Below are positions 48,461 through 60,700 of a stretch of DNA of 64,000 nt, one piece after another. The position numbers and the translations under genes were made by a program. Positions within the stretch are counted from its first letter, which is position 1; each line of letters opens with the position of its first letter. Source of the DNA: Bubalus kerabau (taxonomy: Eukaryota > Chordata > Mammalia > Artiodactyla > Bovidae); NCBI RefSeq assembly GCF_029407905.1, contig NW_026577901.1:2356001-2420000 (forward strand), given 5' to 3'. The notes under the pieces are model-generated. The model saw only the letters and a program-made list of their open reading frames with translations. It made no database searches and was not told the DNA's origin.

Positions 48461-50579
48461 CACCACTTCATCTGAGCCCCTTCTCCCTTCCTGATCGCGA
48501 CAGGAGAATCAATTCCCCTGCATGGTCTGGAAGGGGTTCCCGGCCTTCCTGGCGCACCTCAGGATGAGGCCGGTCTCAGGAGGAAATTCGAGACTAGCCA
48601 CGTGTGAGGTGCCACGTGCCGAACGACCCCGATTTTCCGGTCCGCTCTTGATAAGAACCCGATGCCCAGACACCTCTTCGAAGGCAACCCTGTGGGTGAA
48701 GGCACAATACGAAGGGGCACTGACACCCCCGTGCATCATCCGGAAAAACCCGCAGGGTCTACACACAGCTCGACAAGGGGCCTGAGTCTCCCGGAACAAC
48801 TCGAGAGGCAACCAGAATTCCATTCCTCAGACAAGACGAGGCATGACTCTCCTGTCCCAACACTGCAGGGACCGTGCAGTCGGAGTCCGAAACTGAGAGG
48901 AAGCCTGAGGTTCCTGCCTCCCCTCGAGATGAGGCCCTCTTCCATTGCGCCGAACCCAGCAGAGTCCCGAGAGGCCCTGCCAACTACACAGCATCCCTCA
49001 CCTCTCAGAGGCACCCTGGGAAGTTCCCTAAGGTTCCCTGCAGAAGTCGAGGGAAACGAGGGTTTCCCGCCGCAACCCGAGAAAGACCTCGAGAGTCCTT
49101 CTTCAACGCCTCTTGAGGACCTAGCCGCTTCCCATGACTCGAGAGTGATGACCAGCTCCCCCTCGCCATGCGCATGGAGACCTGACTTCCCTGGCGCCGC
49201 ACGAGAGGCTCCCTGAGGTCCTCGTCGTGCCTCGTGAGAAAACCCCCATGGGCGCAGCAGCCTGAGGAAACCCATGAGACGCCCCCGTCATCGCGAGATG
49301 AGGGCCTTCTTTTCCTGCCTGGCCTGGAGAGCAATCCCGAGTCCTCTCTCCAAACTGAAGAGGAGGCTCGACACCCTTGAGTCCACTCAGTGGGCTCCAA
49401 GAGATCCGTGTCGCGACTTGAGAGGAAAGCGGAGTCCTTTGCTTCCCCTCCAGGCCAGTCCTGACTCCCCGGGAGAGTCTGGAATGGAAACCCGGGATCC
49501 CTGTCTTCCCTTGAGAGGAATATTAGGTCCTGGACACACGCCTCAATGAGGTCTCTTTGGCCCTGTAGTGACTCGAGCAGAACCCCCAGCTTTCCATCGC
49601 AACTCGAATTGAAGATTGGGCTTCCCAGGGCCAACCCAAGAGAGACCTGAAATTCCTGTCATTTTCGAGAATCCCGATGCAACTCAAGAAAAACGACGTG
49701 GTTCCAACGTCTTCACAGGATGAGGCCCTTGCCCGCTACAGCGTCTCCAGGGAAGTCCCATGTTCCGTCCTGAAGTGGGAAACGGTACTTGGCTCCCTTG
49801 ATGCGACCCCTAAAGTTCCCTGAAACGCCGGGTTCCCTCGAGTGGAACACCGAGGGTCCCGGCACCACTTCATCTGAGCCCCATCTCCCCTCCTGATCGC
49901 GACAGGAGAATCGATTCCCCTACTTTGTGTGGAAGGGGTTCCCGGCCTTCCTGGCGCACCTCAGGATGATGCTGGTCTCACGAGGAAATTCGAGATGAGC
50001 CACGTGGGTGGTGCCACGTGCAGAATGACCCCGATTTCCCGGTCCGCTCTTGAAATGAACCCGATGCCCGGACAACTCTTTGAAGGCAACCCTGTGGGGG
50101 AAGGCACAAAACGAAGGGGCACTGACACCCCCATGCATCTTCTGGAAACACCCGCAGGTTCCACACACAGCTTGTCAAGGGCCCTGAGACCCCTGAATGA
50201 CTCGAGAGGCAAGCAGAGTTCCGTTACTCAGACAAGACGAGGCCTGACTTTCCTGTCCCAACTCTGCAGGGACCCTGCGGTCGGAGTCCGAAATGGAGAG
50301 GAAGCCTGAGGTTCCTGCCTCCAATCGAGATGAGGCCCTCTTTCATTTCGTCAAACCTAGTGGAGTCCCGAGAGGCCCCTCTAACTCCTCAGTATCCCTC
50401 ACCTCTCAGAGGCACCTGGGAAGTTCCCTAAGGTCCCCTGTAGAGGTCGAGGGAAATGAGTGTTTCCCGCCCCAACCCAAGAAAGACCTTGAGAGTCCTT
50501 CTTAAATGCCTCTTGAGGCCCTAGTCCCTCCCATGACTCGAGAGTAATGACGCGATCTGCCTGGCCACACGCATGGAGT
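48341..50579 (+). repeat. Satellite I array, subfamily C block (about 1.6 monomers)
   Basis: Landmark is at 49563. C/B marks GTGGGTGAAGGCAC and GAAACGAGGGTTTCCCGC occur together with A-like CTTGATGCGACC. Passes back to type A near 50580. Confidence 0.82.
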
Positions 50580-53500
50580 CAGGCTTCTCTGGCGCTGCAC
50601 AAGAGGATCCCTGAACTCCCCATCATATCTCGTGAGAAACCCCACACTTGCGCCGCAGCTCGAGAAAACCCATGAGATGCCCCCGTCATCACGAGAAGAG
50701 GGCCATCTTTAACTGCATGGTATGCAGATCAAGCGTGAACCTTCTGTCCAAGCTACACAGGACGCTTGACTCCCTTTAGGCCACTCATTGGGCTCCAAGA
50801 GTTACGTGTCGCGACTCGAGAGGATAGTGGAGTCCTTTGCTTCCACTCGAGACGAGGCGTGACCCACCGGGTGAGACTGGAATGCGACCCCGATATCCCT
50901 GTCGCCCCTGGAGAGGAACATTACGTCCTGGACCCAAGCCTAGATGAGGACTCTTTGCCCTGAAGTGACTCGAGAGCAACCCCCAGCTCTCTCTGACAAG
51001 TTGAATGGAAGATTGGACTTCCTGGGCCAACACAAGAGGAAGCCTGAATTCCCCGTCGTAACTCGAGAATCCCGCCTCAACTCGAGAAAAACCACGTGTT
51101 TCCCTCGTCATCGCAATATGAGGCCCTTGCCCAGAGCATCTCCAGAGAATTCCCACGTTCCATCTTGAAGTGCGAAACTGTACTTGGCACCTTTGATGTG
51201 ACCTCAAAAGTGCCGTGACATACCGGTCTCACTCGAGGGGACCACCGAGGTTCCCGGCACCACTTCATCTGAGCCCCTTCTCCCCTTCTGATCGCGAGCG
51301 GTGGGTCGATTCCCCTGCTTTGTCTGCAAGGGGTTCCCGACCTTCCCGGCGCACCTCAGGATGAGGCCGGTCTCCCGAGGAAATTCGAGACGTAGCCTCG
51401 TGGGTGGTACCACATGCTGAAAGACCCCAATTTTCCGGTACGCTCTTGAAAAGAACCTGATGCCCGGAAACCTCTTTGAAGGCAACCCTGTGGATGAAGG
51501 AACAACACGAAGGGGCACTGACACCCCCGTGCATCGTCCGGAAAAACCCGCAGGTTCCACACTCAGCTCAACAAGTGGCCTGTCACTCCGTGAACAACTC
51601 GAAAGGCAAGCGGAAATCCATTCCTCCACAGAAGACGAGGCGTGACTCTCTTCTCCATACTCTGCAGGTACCCTGCGACCCGAGTCAGAAATGGAGAGGA
51701 CCCCTGACGTTCCTGCCTCCATTCGAGATGAGGCCCTCTTCGATTGCACCAAACCCAGTTGAGTAACGAAGGGCCCCTCCCAAATCCACAGTGTCCCTGA
51801 CTTCTCAGAGGCACCCTTAGAAGTTGCCTGAGGTCACCGACACAAATCAAGGGAACCCAGGGTTCCCTGCCGCAACCCGAGAAAGACCTCAAGAGTCCTT
51901 CTTCAATGCGTCTTGAGGCCCGATTTGCCTACTATGACTCGAGAGCAATCACGCACTCCCCTTCACCACACGCACGGAGACCTGACGTCCCTAGCACCAC
52001 ACGAGAGGCTCTCTGAGCTCCCCGTTGTACCTCGTGAGAAATCTGATACTGGCGCCGCAGCTGGAGAAAACCCACGAGACGCCCCCGTCATCGCGAGATG
52101 AGGGCCTTTTTTCCTGCATGGCCAGGAAAACAATCCCGAGTCATCTCTCCAAACTCCATAGGAGGCTTCACTCCCTTTACGCCACGCAGTGGGCTCCAAG
52201 AGATACCCGTCGCGACTCGACAGGAGAGCGGAGTCCTTTTTTTCCCCTCAAGACGAGGCCTGACTCTCCGGGTGAGTCGAGAATGCCACCCTGAGATCCC
52301 TGTTGGCCTAGTAGTGGAACACTAGGTCCTGGACACAAGCGTAGATGAGGTCTATTTTGCCCTGCAGTGACTGGAGAGCAATCCCCAGTTCTAACTTGCA
52401 ACTCGAATGGAATACTGGATTTTCCTGGCGCCACACAAGAGGCTCCCTGCGATCCCCATGGTACTTCATGAGACACCCCACACTGGCGCCGCAGCTCGAG
52501 AAAACCCACGAGACGCCACCGTCATCTCGAGATGAGGGCCTTTTTTTCCTGCATGGCCTGGAGTCCAATCCCGAGTCCTCTCTCCAAACTCCACAGGAGG
52601 CTTGACTCCCTTTAGTACACACAGTGGGCTCAAAGAGATACCCATCGCGACTCGAGACGAGAGCGGAATTCTTTGCTTACCCTCGAGGTGAGAACTGACT
52701 CCCCGGATGAGTCTGGAATGCAAACCCGAGATCCCTGTCGCCCCTGGAGAGCAACGTTAGAACCTGGACACAAGCCTAGATTAGGTCTCTTGCCCTGCAG
52801 TGACTCTAGCGCCATCCCCAGCTCCCCCTCGCAACCCGAATGGAAGATTGGATTTCAAGGCCAACAAGAGGAAGCCTAAATTCCCGGACATAACTCGAGA
52901 ATCCCGCCGCAACTCGAGCAAAACCACGTGGTTCTCCCGTCATCGCAAGATGAGGCCCTTGCCCGCTACAGCGTTTCAAAAGATGTCCCAGGTTCCGTCT
53001 TGAAATGCGAAACGGTACTTGGCACCCTTGATGCGACCCCAAAAGTCCCCCAACACGTGGGTCTCACTCAAGGGGAACACCGAGGTTCTCGGCACCACTT
53101 CATTTAAGCCCCTTCTCCCCTCCTGATCGTGACCGGTGGGTCGATTCCCCTGCTTTGTCTGCAAGGGGGCCCGACCTTCCCTGCACAACTCAGGATGAGG
53201 CCGGTCTCATGGGGAAATTCGATACGTAGCTTTGTGGGTGGTGCCACTTGCTGAAAGACTCCAATTTCCCGGTCCGCTCTTGATAAGAATCCGATGCTCG
53301 GACACCTCTTGGAAGGCAGCCTTGAGTATGAAGGTACAACACGAAGGGGCACTAACACACCTCTGCATCATCCGGAAAAACGGGCAGGTTACACACACAG
53401 CTCGACAAGTGGCCTGTCACCTCGAGAACAACTCGAGAGGCAAGAGGAGTCCCATCCTCCAGAAAAGACGAGGCCTGACTCTCCTGTACCAACATGCAGG

Positions 53501-54154
53501 GACCTTGCGATCTGAGTCAGAAATGGAGAGGAACACTGAGGTTCCAGCTTCAACTCGAGATGAGTCCCTCTTACATTCCACCAAATGCAGAGGAGTCTCG
53601 AGAGGCCCCTCCAAACTGCACAGTATCCCTGACTTCTCAGAGGCACTCTGAGAAGCTCCCTGAGGTCGCAGGCACAAGTCAAGGGAACCCTGGGTTTTAT
53701 GCAGTGACCCGAGAAAGACCTCGAGAGTCCTTCTTCAACCCGTCTTGAGGCCCGATTACCCTACCATGACTCGAGAGCAATGACGAGCTCCCCCTAGCCA
53801 TCTCATGGGGACCTGACTTCCCTGGCGCCACACGAGAGGCTCCCTGAGCTCCCTCTCGTACCTCGTCAGAAACCCGGCACTAGCGCAGCAGTCTAGAAAA
53901 CCCACGAGACGCCGCCATCATCGCGAGATGAGGGCCTTCTTTTCCTGCATGGCCTGGAGAGGAATCCCGAGTCCTCTATCCAAACACCACAGGAGGCTTG
54001 ACTCCCTTTAGGGCACACAGTGGGCTCCAAGAGATACCCATTGCGACTCAAAAGGACAGCGGAGTTCTTTGCTTCCCCTCGAGACGAGGCCTGATTCCCC
54101 GGGTGAGTCTTGTATGCAACCCCAAGATCCCTGTCGCCCCTAGGGACGAACATT
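50580..54154 (+). repeat. Satellite I array, subfamily A block with one truncated monomer
   Basis: Landmarks are at 50960, 52364, 52795 and 54193. The 431-bp interval between 52364 and 52795 is a monomer that has lost about 970 bp. Confidence 0.87.
52364..52794 (+). repeat. Truncated satellite I monomer (431 bp)
   Basis: From the landmark, the sequence follows a normal monomer for about 50 bp (AACTTGCAACTCGAATGGAA), then at TTTTCCTGGCGCCACACAAG near 52420 jumps to the part that normally lies about 970 bp later. Both parent positions contain GACTTCCCTGG, so the deletion joined two short matching sequences. Confidence 0.88.
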
Positions 54155-57100
54155 AAGTCCTGGACACAAGCCTAGATGAGGTCTATTTTGCCCTGCAGTG
54201 ACTCGAGAGCAATCCCCAGCTCTCCCTTTAAACTCGAATGGAAGATAGGACTTCCCTGGCTCAACACATGAGGAAGACTGTATTCCCCGTCGAAACTCGA
54301 GAATCCCGCCACAACTCGAGAAACGCCACGTGGTTCCCCCGTCATCCCAAGATGAGGCACTTGCCCCCTACAGCGTCTCAAGAGAAGTCCCACGTTCCGT
54401 CTTGAAGTGCGAAACGGTATTGGCACCCTTGATGCGCCCTCAAAAGTTCCTCGACACACCAGTCTGACTCGAGGAGAACACCGAGGTTCCCGGCACCACT
54501 ACATCTGGGCCCCTTCTCCCCTCCTGATCGCGACAGGAGGGTCGATTCCCCTGTTTTGTCTTGAAGGGGTTCCCGCCTTTCCCGGTGCATCTCAGGATGA
54601 GGCCGGTCTCACGAGGATATTCGAGACATAGTCACGTGGATGGTGACACATGCCGAAAGACCCCGATTTCCCGGTCCGCTCTTGATAAGATCCTGATGCC
54701 CGGACACCTCTTTGAAGATAACCCTTTTGATGAAGGCACAACACTTAGGGGCACTGACACCCCTTGGTATCGTCCGGAGAAACCCGCAGGTACCACATAC
54801 AGCTCGAGAAGTGACCTGTCACCCCGTGAACAACTGGAGAGGCAAGCAGAGTTCCATTCCTCCACACAAGACGAGGCCTGACTCTCCTGTTCGAATTCTG
54901 CAGCGAAACTGCGATCCGAGTCAGATCTGGCCCAGGGGAAGTCAGGAGAGGAAACATGAGTTTCCTGCCTCCACTCGAGATGAGGCCCTCTTCCATTGCA
55001 CCGAACCCAGTGGAGTCCCGAGAGGCCCCTCCCAACTGCACAGTATCCCTGACTTCTCAGAGGCACCCTTAGACCTTCCTGAGATCACCGGCACAAGTCG
55101 AGGGAACCAAGGGTTTCCTGCCCCAACCCGTAAAAGACCTCGAGAGTCCTTCTTCAACGCGTCTTGAGGTGCGATTCCCCTACCATGACTCGAGAGCAAT
55201 GACGCGCTCCCCCAGCCACGCGCATAGAAACCTGACTTCCCTGGCGCCACAGGAGAGGCTCCCTGAGCTCCCCATTATACCTCGTGAGCAACACCACACT
55301 GGAGCCACAGCTCGAGAATACCCACGAGACGCCCCAGTCCTCACGAGATGAGGGCCTTCTTTTGCTGTATGGCCTGGAGAGCAATCCTGAGTCCTCTCTC
55401 CAAACTCCACAGGAGGCTTGACTCATTTTAGGCCACACAGTGAGCTCCAAGATATACCCGTCGCCACTTGACAGGAGAGCGGTGTCCTTGGCTTCCCCTC
55501 GAGACGAGGCCTGACTCCCCGGGTGAGTCGAGAATGCAATGCTGAGATCGCTTTCGCCCCAGCAGAGGAACATTAGGTCCTGGACACAAGCCTAGATGAG
55601 GTCTATTTGGCCCTGCAGTGTCTCGAGAGCAATCCCCAGTTCTAACTCACAATTCGAATGAAAACTGGACTTCCCTGGGCCAGTTGAAGAGGAAGCCTGA
55701 ATTCCCGGTTGTAACTCGAGAATCCCGGCCCAACTCAAGAAAAACCACGTGGTTCCCCCGTCATCGAAAGATGAGGCCCTTGCCCGCTACAGCGTCTCAA
55801 GAGAAGTCCCACGTTCCGTATTGAAGAGCGAAAAGTTACTTGGAACCCTTGATGCGACCCCAAAAGTTCCCCAACATACCAGTCTCACTTGAGGAGAACA
55901 CCGAGGTTCCCGGCACCACTTCATCTGAGACTCTTCTCCCCTCTTGATCGCGACAGGAGGTTCGATTCCCCTGCTTTGTCTGGAAGGCGTTCCCGACCTT
56001 CCTGGCGCACATCAAGATGAGGCCAGTCTCACGAGGAAATTCGAGACATAGCCTCGTGGGTGGTGCGGCATGCCAAAAGACCCCGATTCCCTGGTCCGCT
56101 CTTGATAAGAACCCGATGGCAGAACCCAACTCGAAGGCAATCCTGTGGAACAAGGCACAACACGAAGGGGCAGTGACACCCCGGTGCATCGTCCAGAAAA
56201 ACCCGCAAGTTCCACATACAAATCGACAAGTGGCCTGTCACCCCATGAACAACGCGAGAGTCAAGCGGAGTTCCATTCCTCCACACAAGACGAGGCCTGA
56301 CTCTCCTGTCCCAACTCTGCAGGGACTCTGCGATCCGAGTCAGATCCGGCGCATTCGAAGCCAGGAGAGGAACCCTGTGGTTCCTGCCTCAACTTGTCAT
56401 GAGGCCCTCTTCCATTGCACCAAACCCAGTGGAGTTCCGAGAGGCCCCTCCCAACTCCACAGTGACCCTGACTTCTCAGAGGCACGCTGAGAAGCTTCCT
56501 GAGGTCACTGGCACAAGTCGATGGAACCCAGGGTTTCCTGCTGCAACCCAAGAAAGACCTCGAGAGTCCTTCTTTAACACGTTTTCAGGCCCAATTCCCC
56601 TACCATGACTCGAGAACAATGACGGGCTCCCTCTCACCACGTGCATAGAGACCTGACTGCCCTGGCACCACATGAGAGGCTCATTGAGCTCCCAGTCTTA
56701 CTTCGTGAGAAACCCCACACTAGCGCCACAGCTCGAGAAAACCTACGAGACGCCCCAGTCATCGGGAGATGAGGGCCTTCATTTCATGCATTGCCTGGAG
56801 AGCAATCCCGTGTCCTCCCTCCAAACACCAGAGGAGGTTTGACTCCCTTTAAGCCACTCAGTGGGCTCCAAGACATACCCGTCCGACTCGAGAGGAGAGT
56901 AGAGTCCTTTGCTTCCCCTCGAGACGAGGCCTGACTCCAGGGTGAGTCTGGAATGCAACCCCGAGATTCCTGTCGCCCCTTGACATGAACATTAGGTCCT
57001 GCACACAAGCCTTGGTGGGGTCTTTTTGCCTTCAGTGACTAGAGCGCACCTCCAGCTCTTCCTCGAATCTCGAATGGAAGATAAGACTTTTGTGGGCCAA

Positions 57101-57730
57101 CACAAGAGGAAGCATGAATTCCCTGTGGTAACTCAAATATCCCACCGCAACTCGAGAAAAAGCAAGTGGTTCCCCAGTCATTCCAAGATGAGGCCCTTGC
57201 CCGCTGGAGCACCCCAATAGAAGTCCCACGTTCCAATTTGAAGAGCGAAACGGTACTTGGAACGCGTTATGTGACCCCAAAAGTTACCCGACATACATGT
57301 CTCACTTGAGGGAAACACCGAGGTTCCCAGCAGCACTTCATCTGAGCCACTTCTCCCCTCCTGATCGCCACAGGAGGGTCGAATCCTCTGCTTTGTCTGG
57401 AAGGGTTTCATGACCTTCGCGGCACACCTCAGGATGAGGCCGGTTTCATGAGGAAATTCGAGACTAGCCACGTGGGTGGTGCCAAATGCTGAACGACCCC
57501 GATTTCCCAGTACGCACTTCATAAGAACACGATGCCCGGACACCTCTTCGAAGGCAACCCTGTGGATGAAGACACAATACGAAGGGTCACTGACACCCCA
57601 ATGCATCGTCTGGAAAAACCTGCAGATTCCACACACAGTTTGACAAGGGGCCTGAAACCCCATGAACAACTCGAGAGGCAAGCGGAGTTCCATTCCTCAG
57701 AAAAGACATAGCCTGACTCTCCTGTCCCAA
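54155..57730 (+). repeat. Satellite I subfamily A, copy 2 of a 3.6-kb duplication
   Basis: Matches 15501-19080 over about 2.5 monomers, with landmarks at 54193, 55613 and 57030 (spacing about 1417-1420). Substitutions and 1-2 base indels separate the copies. Beyond about 57730 the array goes to B-type here, whereas copy 1 goes to C-type. Confidence 0.87.
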
Positions 57731-60700
57731 CTCTGCAGGGACACTACGATCAGAGTCAGAATTGGAGAGGAAGCCTAGGGTTCCTGCCTCCACTCGAGAT
57801 GAGGCCCTCTTCCAATGCGACAAACCCAGTGGAGTCCCGAGAGGTCCCACCAACTCCACAGCGATTCTCACTTCTCTGAGGCACCTTGGGAAGTTCCCTC
57901 AGGCCCCGGAAGAAGTCGGGGGAAACGAGGGTTTCCCGCTGCAACCCAAGAAAGACCTCGAGAGTCCTTCTTCAACGCGTCTCGAGGCCCTAGTCCCCTC
58001 CCGTGACTCGAGAGCCAGGACGTGCTCCCCCTCGCCACGTGCATGGAGACCTGACTTCCCTGGCGCCGCACGAGAGGCTCCCTGAGATCCTCGTCGTGCC
58101 TCGGGAGAAAACCCCCACGGGCGCCGCAGCTCGAGGAAACCCCTGAGACGCCCCCGTCCTCGCGAGCTGATGGCCTTCTTTTCCTGCATGGCCTGGAGAG
58201 CAATCCCGGGTCCTCTCTCCAAACGGAAGAGGAGGCTGGACTCCCTTGAGGCCGCTCAGGGGGCTCCAAGAGACCCGCGTCGCGACTCGAGAGGAGAGCG
58301 GAGTCCTTGCCTTCCCCTCGAGACGAGGCCTGACTCCCTGGGGGAGCCTGGAATGCAACCCCGAGATCCCTGCCTTCCCTGGAGAGGAATATTAGGTCCC
58401 GGACACACGCCTAGGTGAGGTCTCTTCGGCCCTGCAGTGACTCGAGCGCAACCCCCAGCTTTCCCTCGCAACCCGAGGGGAAGATGGGGCTTCCCAGGGC
58501 CAACCCAAGGGGAAGGCTGAGATCCCCGTCGTAACTCGAGAATCCCGCCGCAACTCGAGAAAAACCACGTGGTTCCCACCTCTTGGCAAGATGAGGCCCT
58601 TGACCGCCACGGCGTCTCAAGGGAAGTCCCCTGTTCCGCCCTGAAGGGCGAAATGGTCCCTGACAGCCTTCCTGCGACCCCCAAAAGTCCCCCGACACGC
58701 CGGTGTCCCCCGAGGGGAACGCCGAGGGTCCCGGCACCGCTTCCTCTGAGCCTCTTCTCCCCTCCTGATCGCGACAGGAGAGGCGATTCCCCTGCGTGGT
58801 CTGGAAGGGGTTCCCGGCCTTCCCGGCGCACCTCAGGATGAGGCCGGTCTCACGAGGAAATTCGAGACGAGCCACGTGGGTGGGGCCACATGCCGAACGC
58901 CCCCGATTCCCCGGTCCGCTCTTGAGAAGGACCCGAGGCCCGGACCCCTCTTCGAAGGCAACCCTGTGGGTCAAGGCACAACACGAAGGGGCACTGCCAC
59001 TCCCGGGCATCGTCCGCAAAGACCCGCGGGTTCCACACACAGCTCGACGAGGGGCCTGAGACCCCCTGAGCAACTCGAGAGGCCAGCGGGGTTCCCTTCC
59101 TCAGACAAGACGAGGCCTGACTCTCCTGTCCCAACTCTGCAGGGACCCTGCGGTCGGAGTCCGAAACGGAGAGGAAGCCTGAGGTTCCTGCCTCCCCTCG
59201 AGGTGAGGCCCTCTTCCGTTGCGACAGACCCAGCGGAGTCCCGAGGGGCCCCGCCACCTCCACAGGATCCCTCGCCTCTCAGAGGCACCCTGGCAAGTTA
59301 CCTAAGGTCCCCGGCAGAAGGCGAGGGAAACGAGGGTTTCCCGCCGCCCCCCGAGAAAGACCTCGAGAGACCTTCTTCAAGGAGTCTCGAGGCCCTAGTC
59401 CCCTCCCGTGACTCGAGAGCCATGATGCGCTCCCCCTCGCCACGCGCATGGAGACCTGACTTCCCTGGCGCCGCACGAGAGGCTCCCTGAGATCCTCGTC
59501 GTGCCTCGGGAGAAAACCCCCACGGGCGCCGCAGCTCAAGGAAACCCCTGAGACGCCCCCGTCCTCGCGAGCTGAGGGCCTTCTTTTCCTGCAAGGCCTG
59601 GAGAGCAATCCCGGGTCCTCTCTCCAAACGGAAGAGGAGGCTGGACTCCCTTGAGGCCGCTCAGGGAGCTCCAAGAGACCCGCGTCGCGACTCGAGAGGA
59701 GAGCGGAGTCCTTGGCTTCCCCTCCAGACGAGGCCTGACTCCCCGGGGGAGCCTGGAATGCAACCCCGAGATCCCTGCCTTCACTGGAGAGGAATATTAG
59801 GTCCCGGACACACGCCTAGGTGAGGTCTCTTCGGCCCTGCAGTGACTCGAGCGCAACCCCCAGCTTTCCCTCGCAACCCGAGGGGAAGATTGGGCTTCCC
59901 AGGGCCAACCCAAGGGGAAGGCTGAGATCCCGGTCGTAACTCGAGAATCCCGCCGCAACTCGAGACAAACCACGTGGTTCCCACCGCTTGGCAAGATGAG
60001 GCCCTTGCCCGCGACGGCGTCTCAAGGGAAGTCCCCTGTTCCGCCCTGAAGGGCGAGACGGTCCCTGACAGCCTTCCTGCGACCCCCAAAAGTCCCCCGA
60101 CACGCCGGGTTCCCCCGAGGGGAACACCGAGGGTCCCGGCACCGCTTCCTCTGAGCCCCTTCTCCCCTCCTGATCGCGACAGGAGAGGCGATTCCCCTGC
60201 GTGGTCTGGAAGGGGTTCCCGGACTTCCCGGCGCACCTCAGGATGAGGCCGGTCTCACGAGGAAATTCGAGACGAGCCACGTGGGTGGGGCCACATGCCG
60301 AACGCCCCCGATTCCCCGGTCCGCTCTTGAGAAGGACCCGAGGCCCGGACCCCTCTTCGAAGGCAACCCTGTGGGTGAAGGCACAACACGAAGGGGCACT
60401 GCCACCCCCGTGCATCGTCCGCAAAGACCCGCGGGTTCCACACACAGCTCGACGAGGGGCCTGAGGCCCCCTGAGCAACTCGAGAGGCCAGCGGGGTTCC
60501 CTTCCTCAGACAAGACGAGGCCTGACTCTCCTGTCCCAACTCTGCAGGGACCCTGCGGTCGGAGTCCGAAACGGAGAGGAAGCCTGAGATTACTGCCTCC
60601 CCTCGAGGTGAGGCCCTCTTCCGTTGCGCCAGACCCAGCGGAGTCCCGAGGGGCCCCGCCACCTCCACAGGATCCCTCGCCTCTCAGAGGCACCCTGGCA

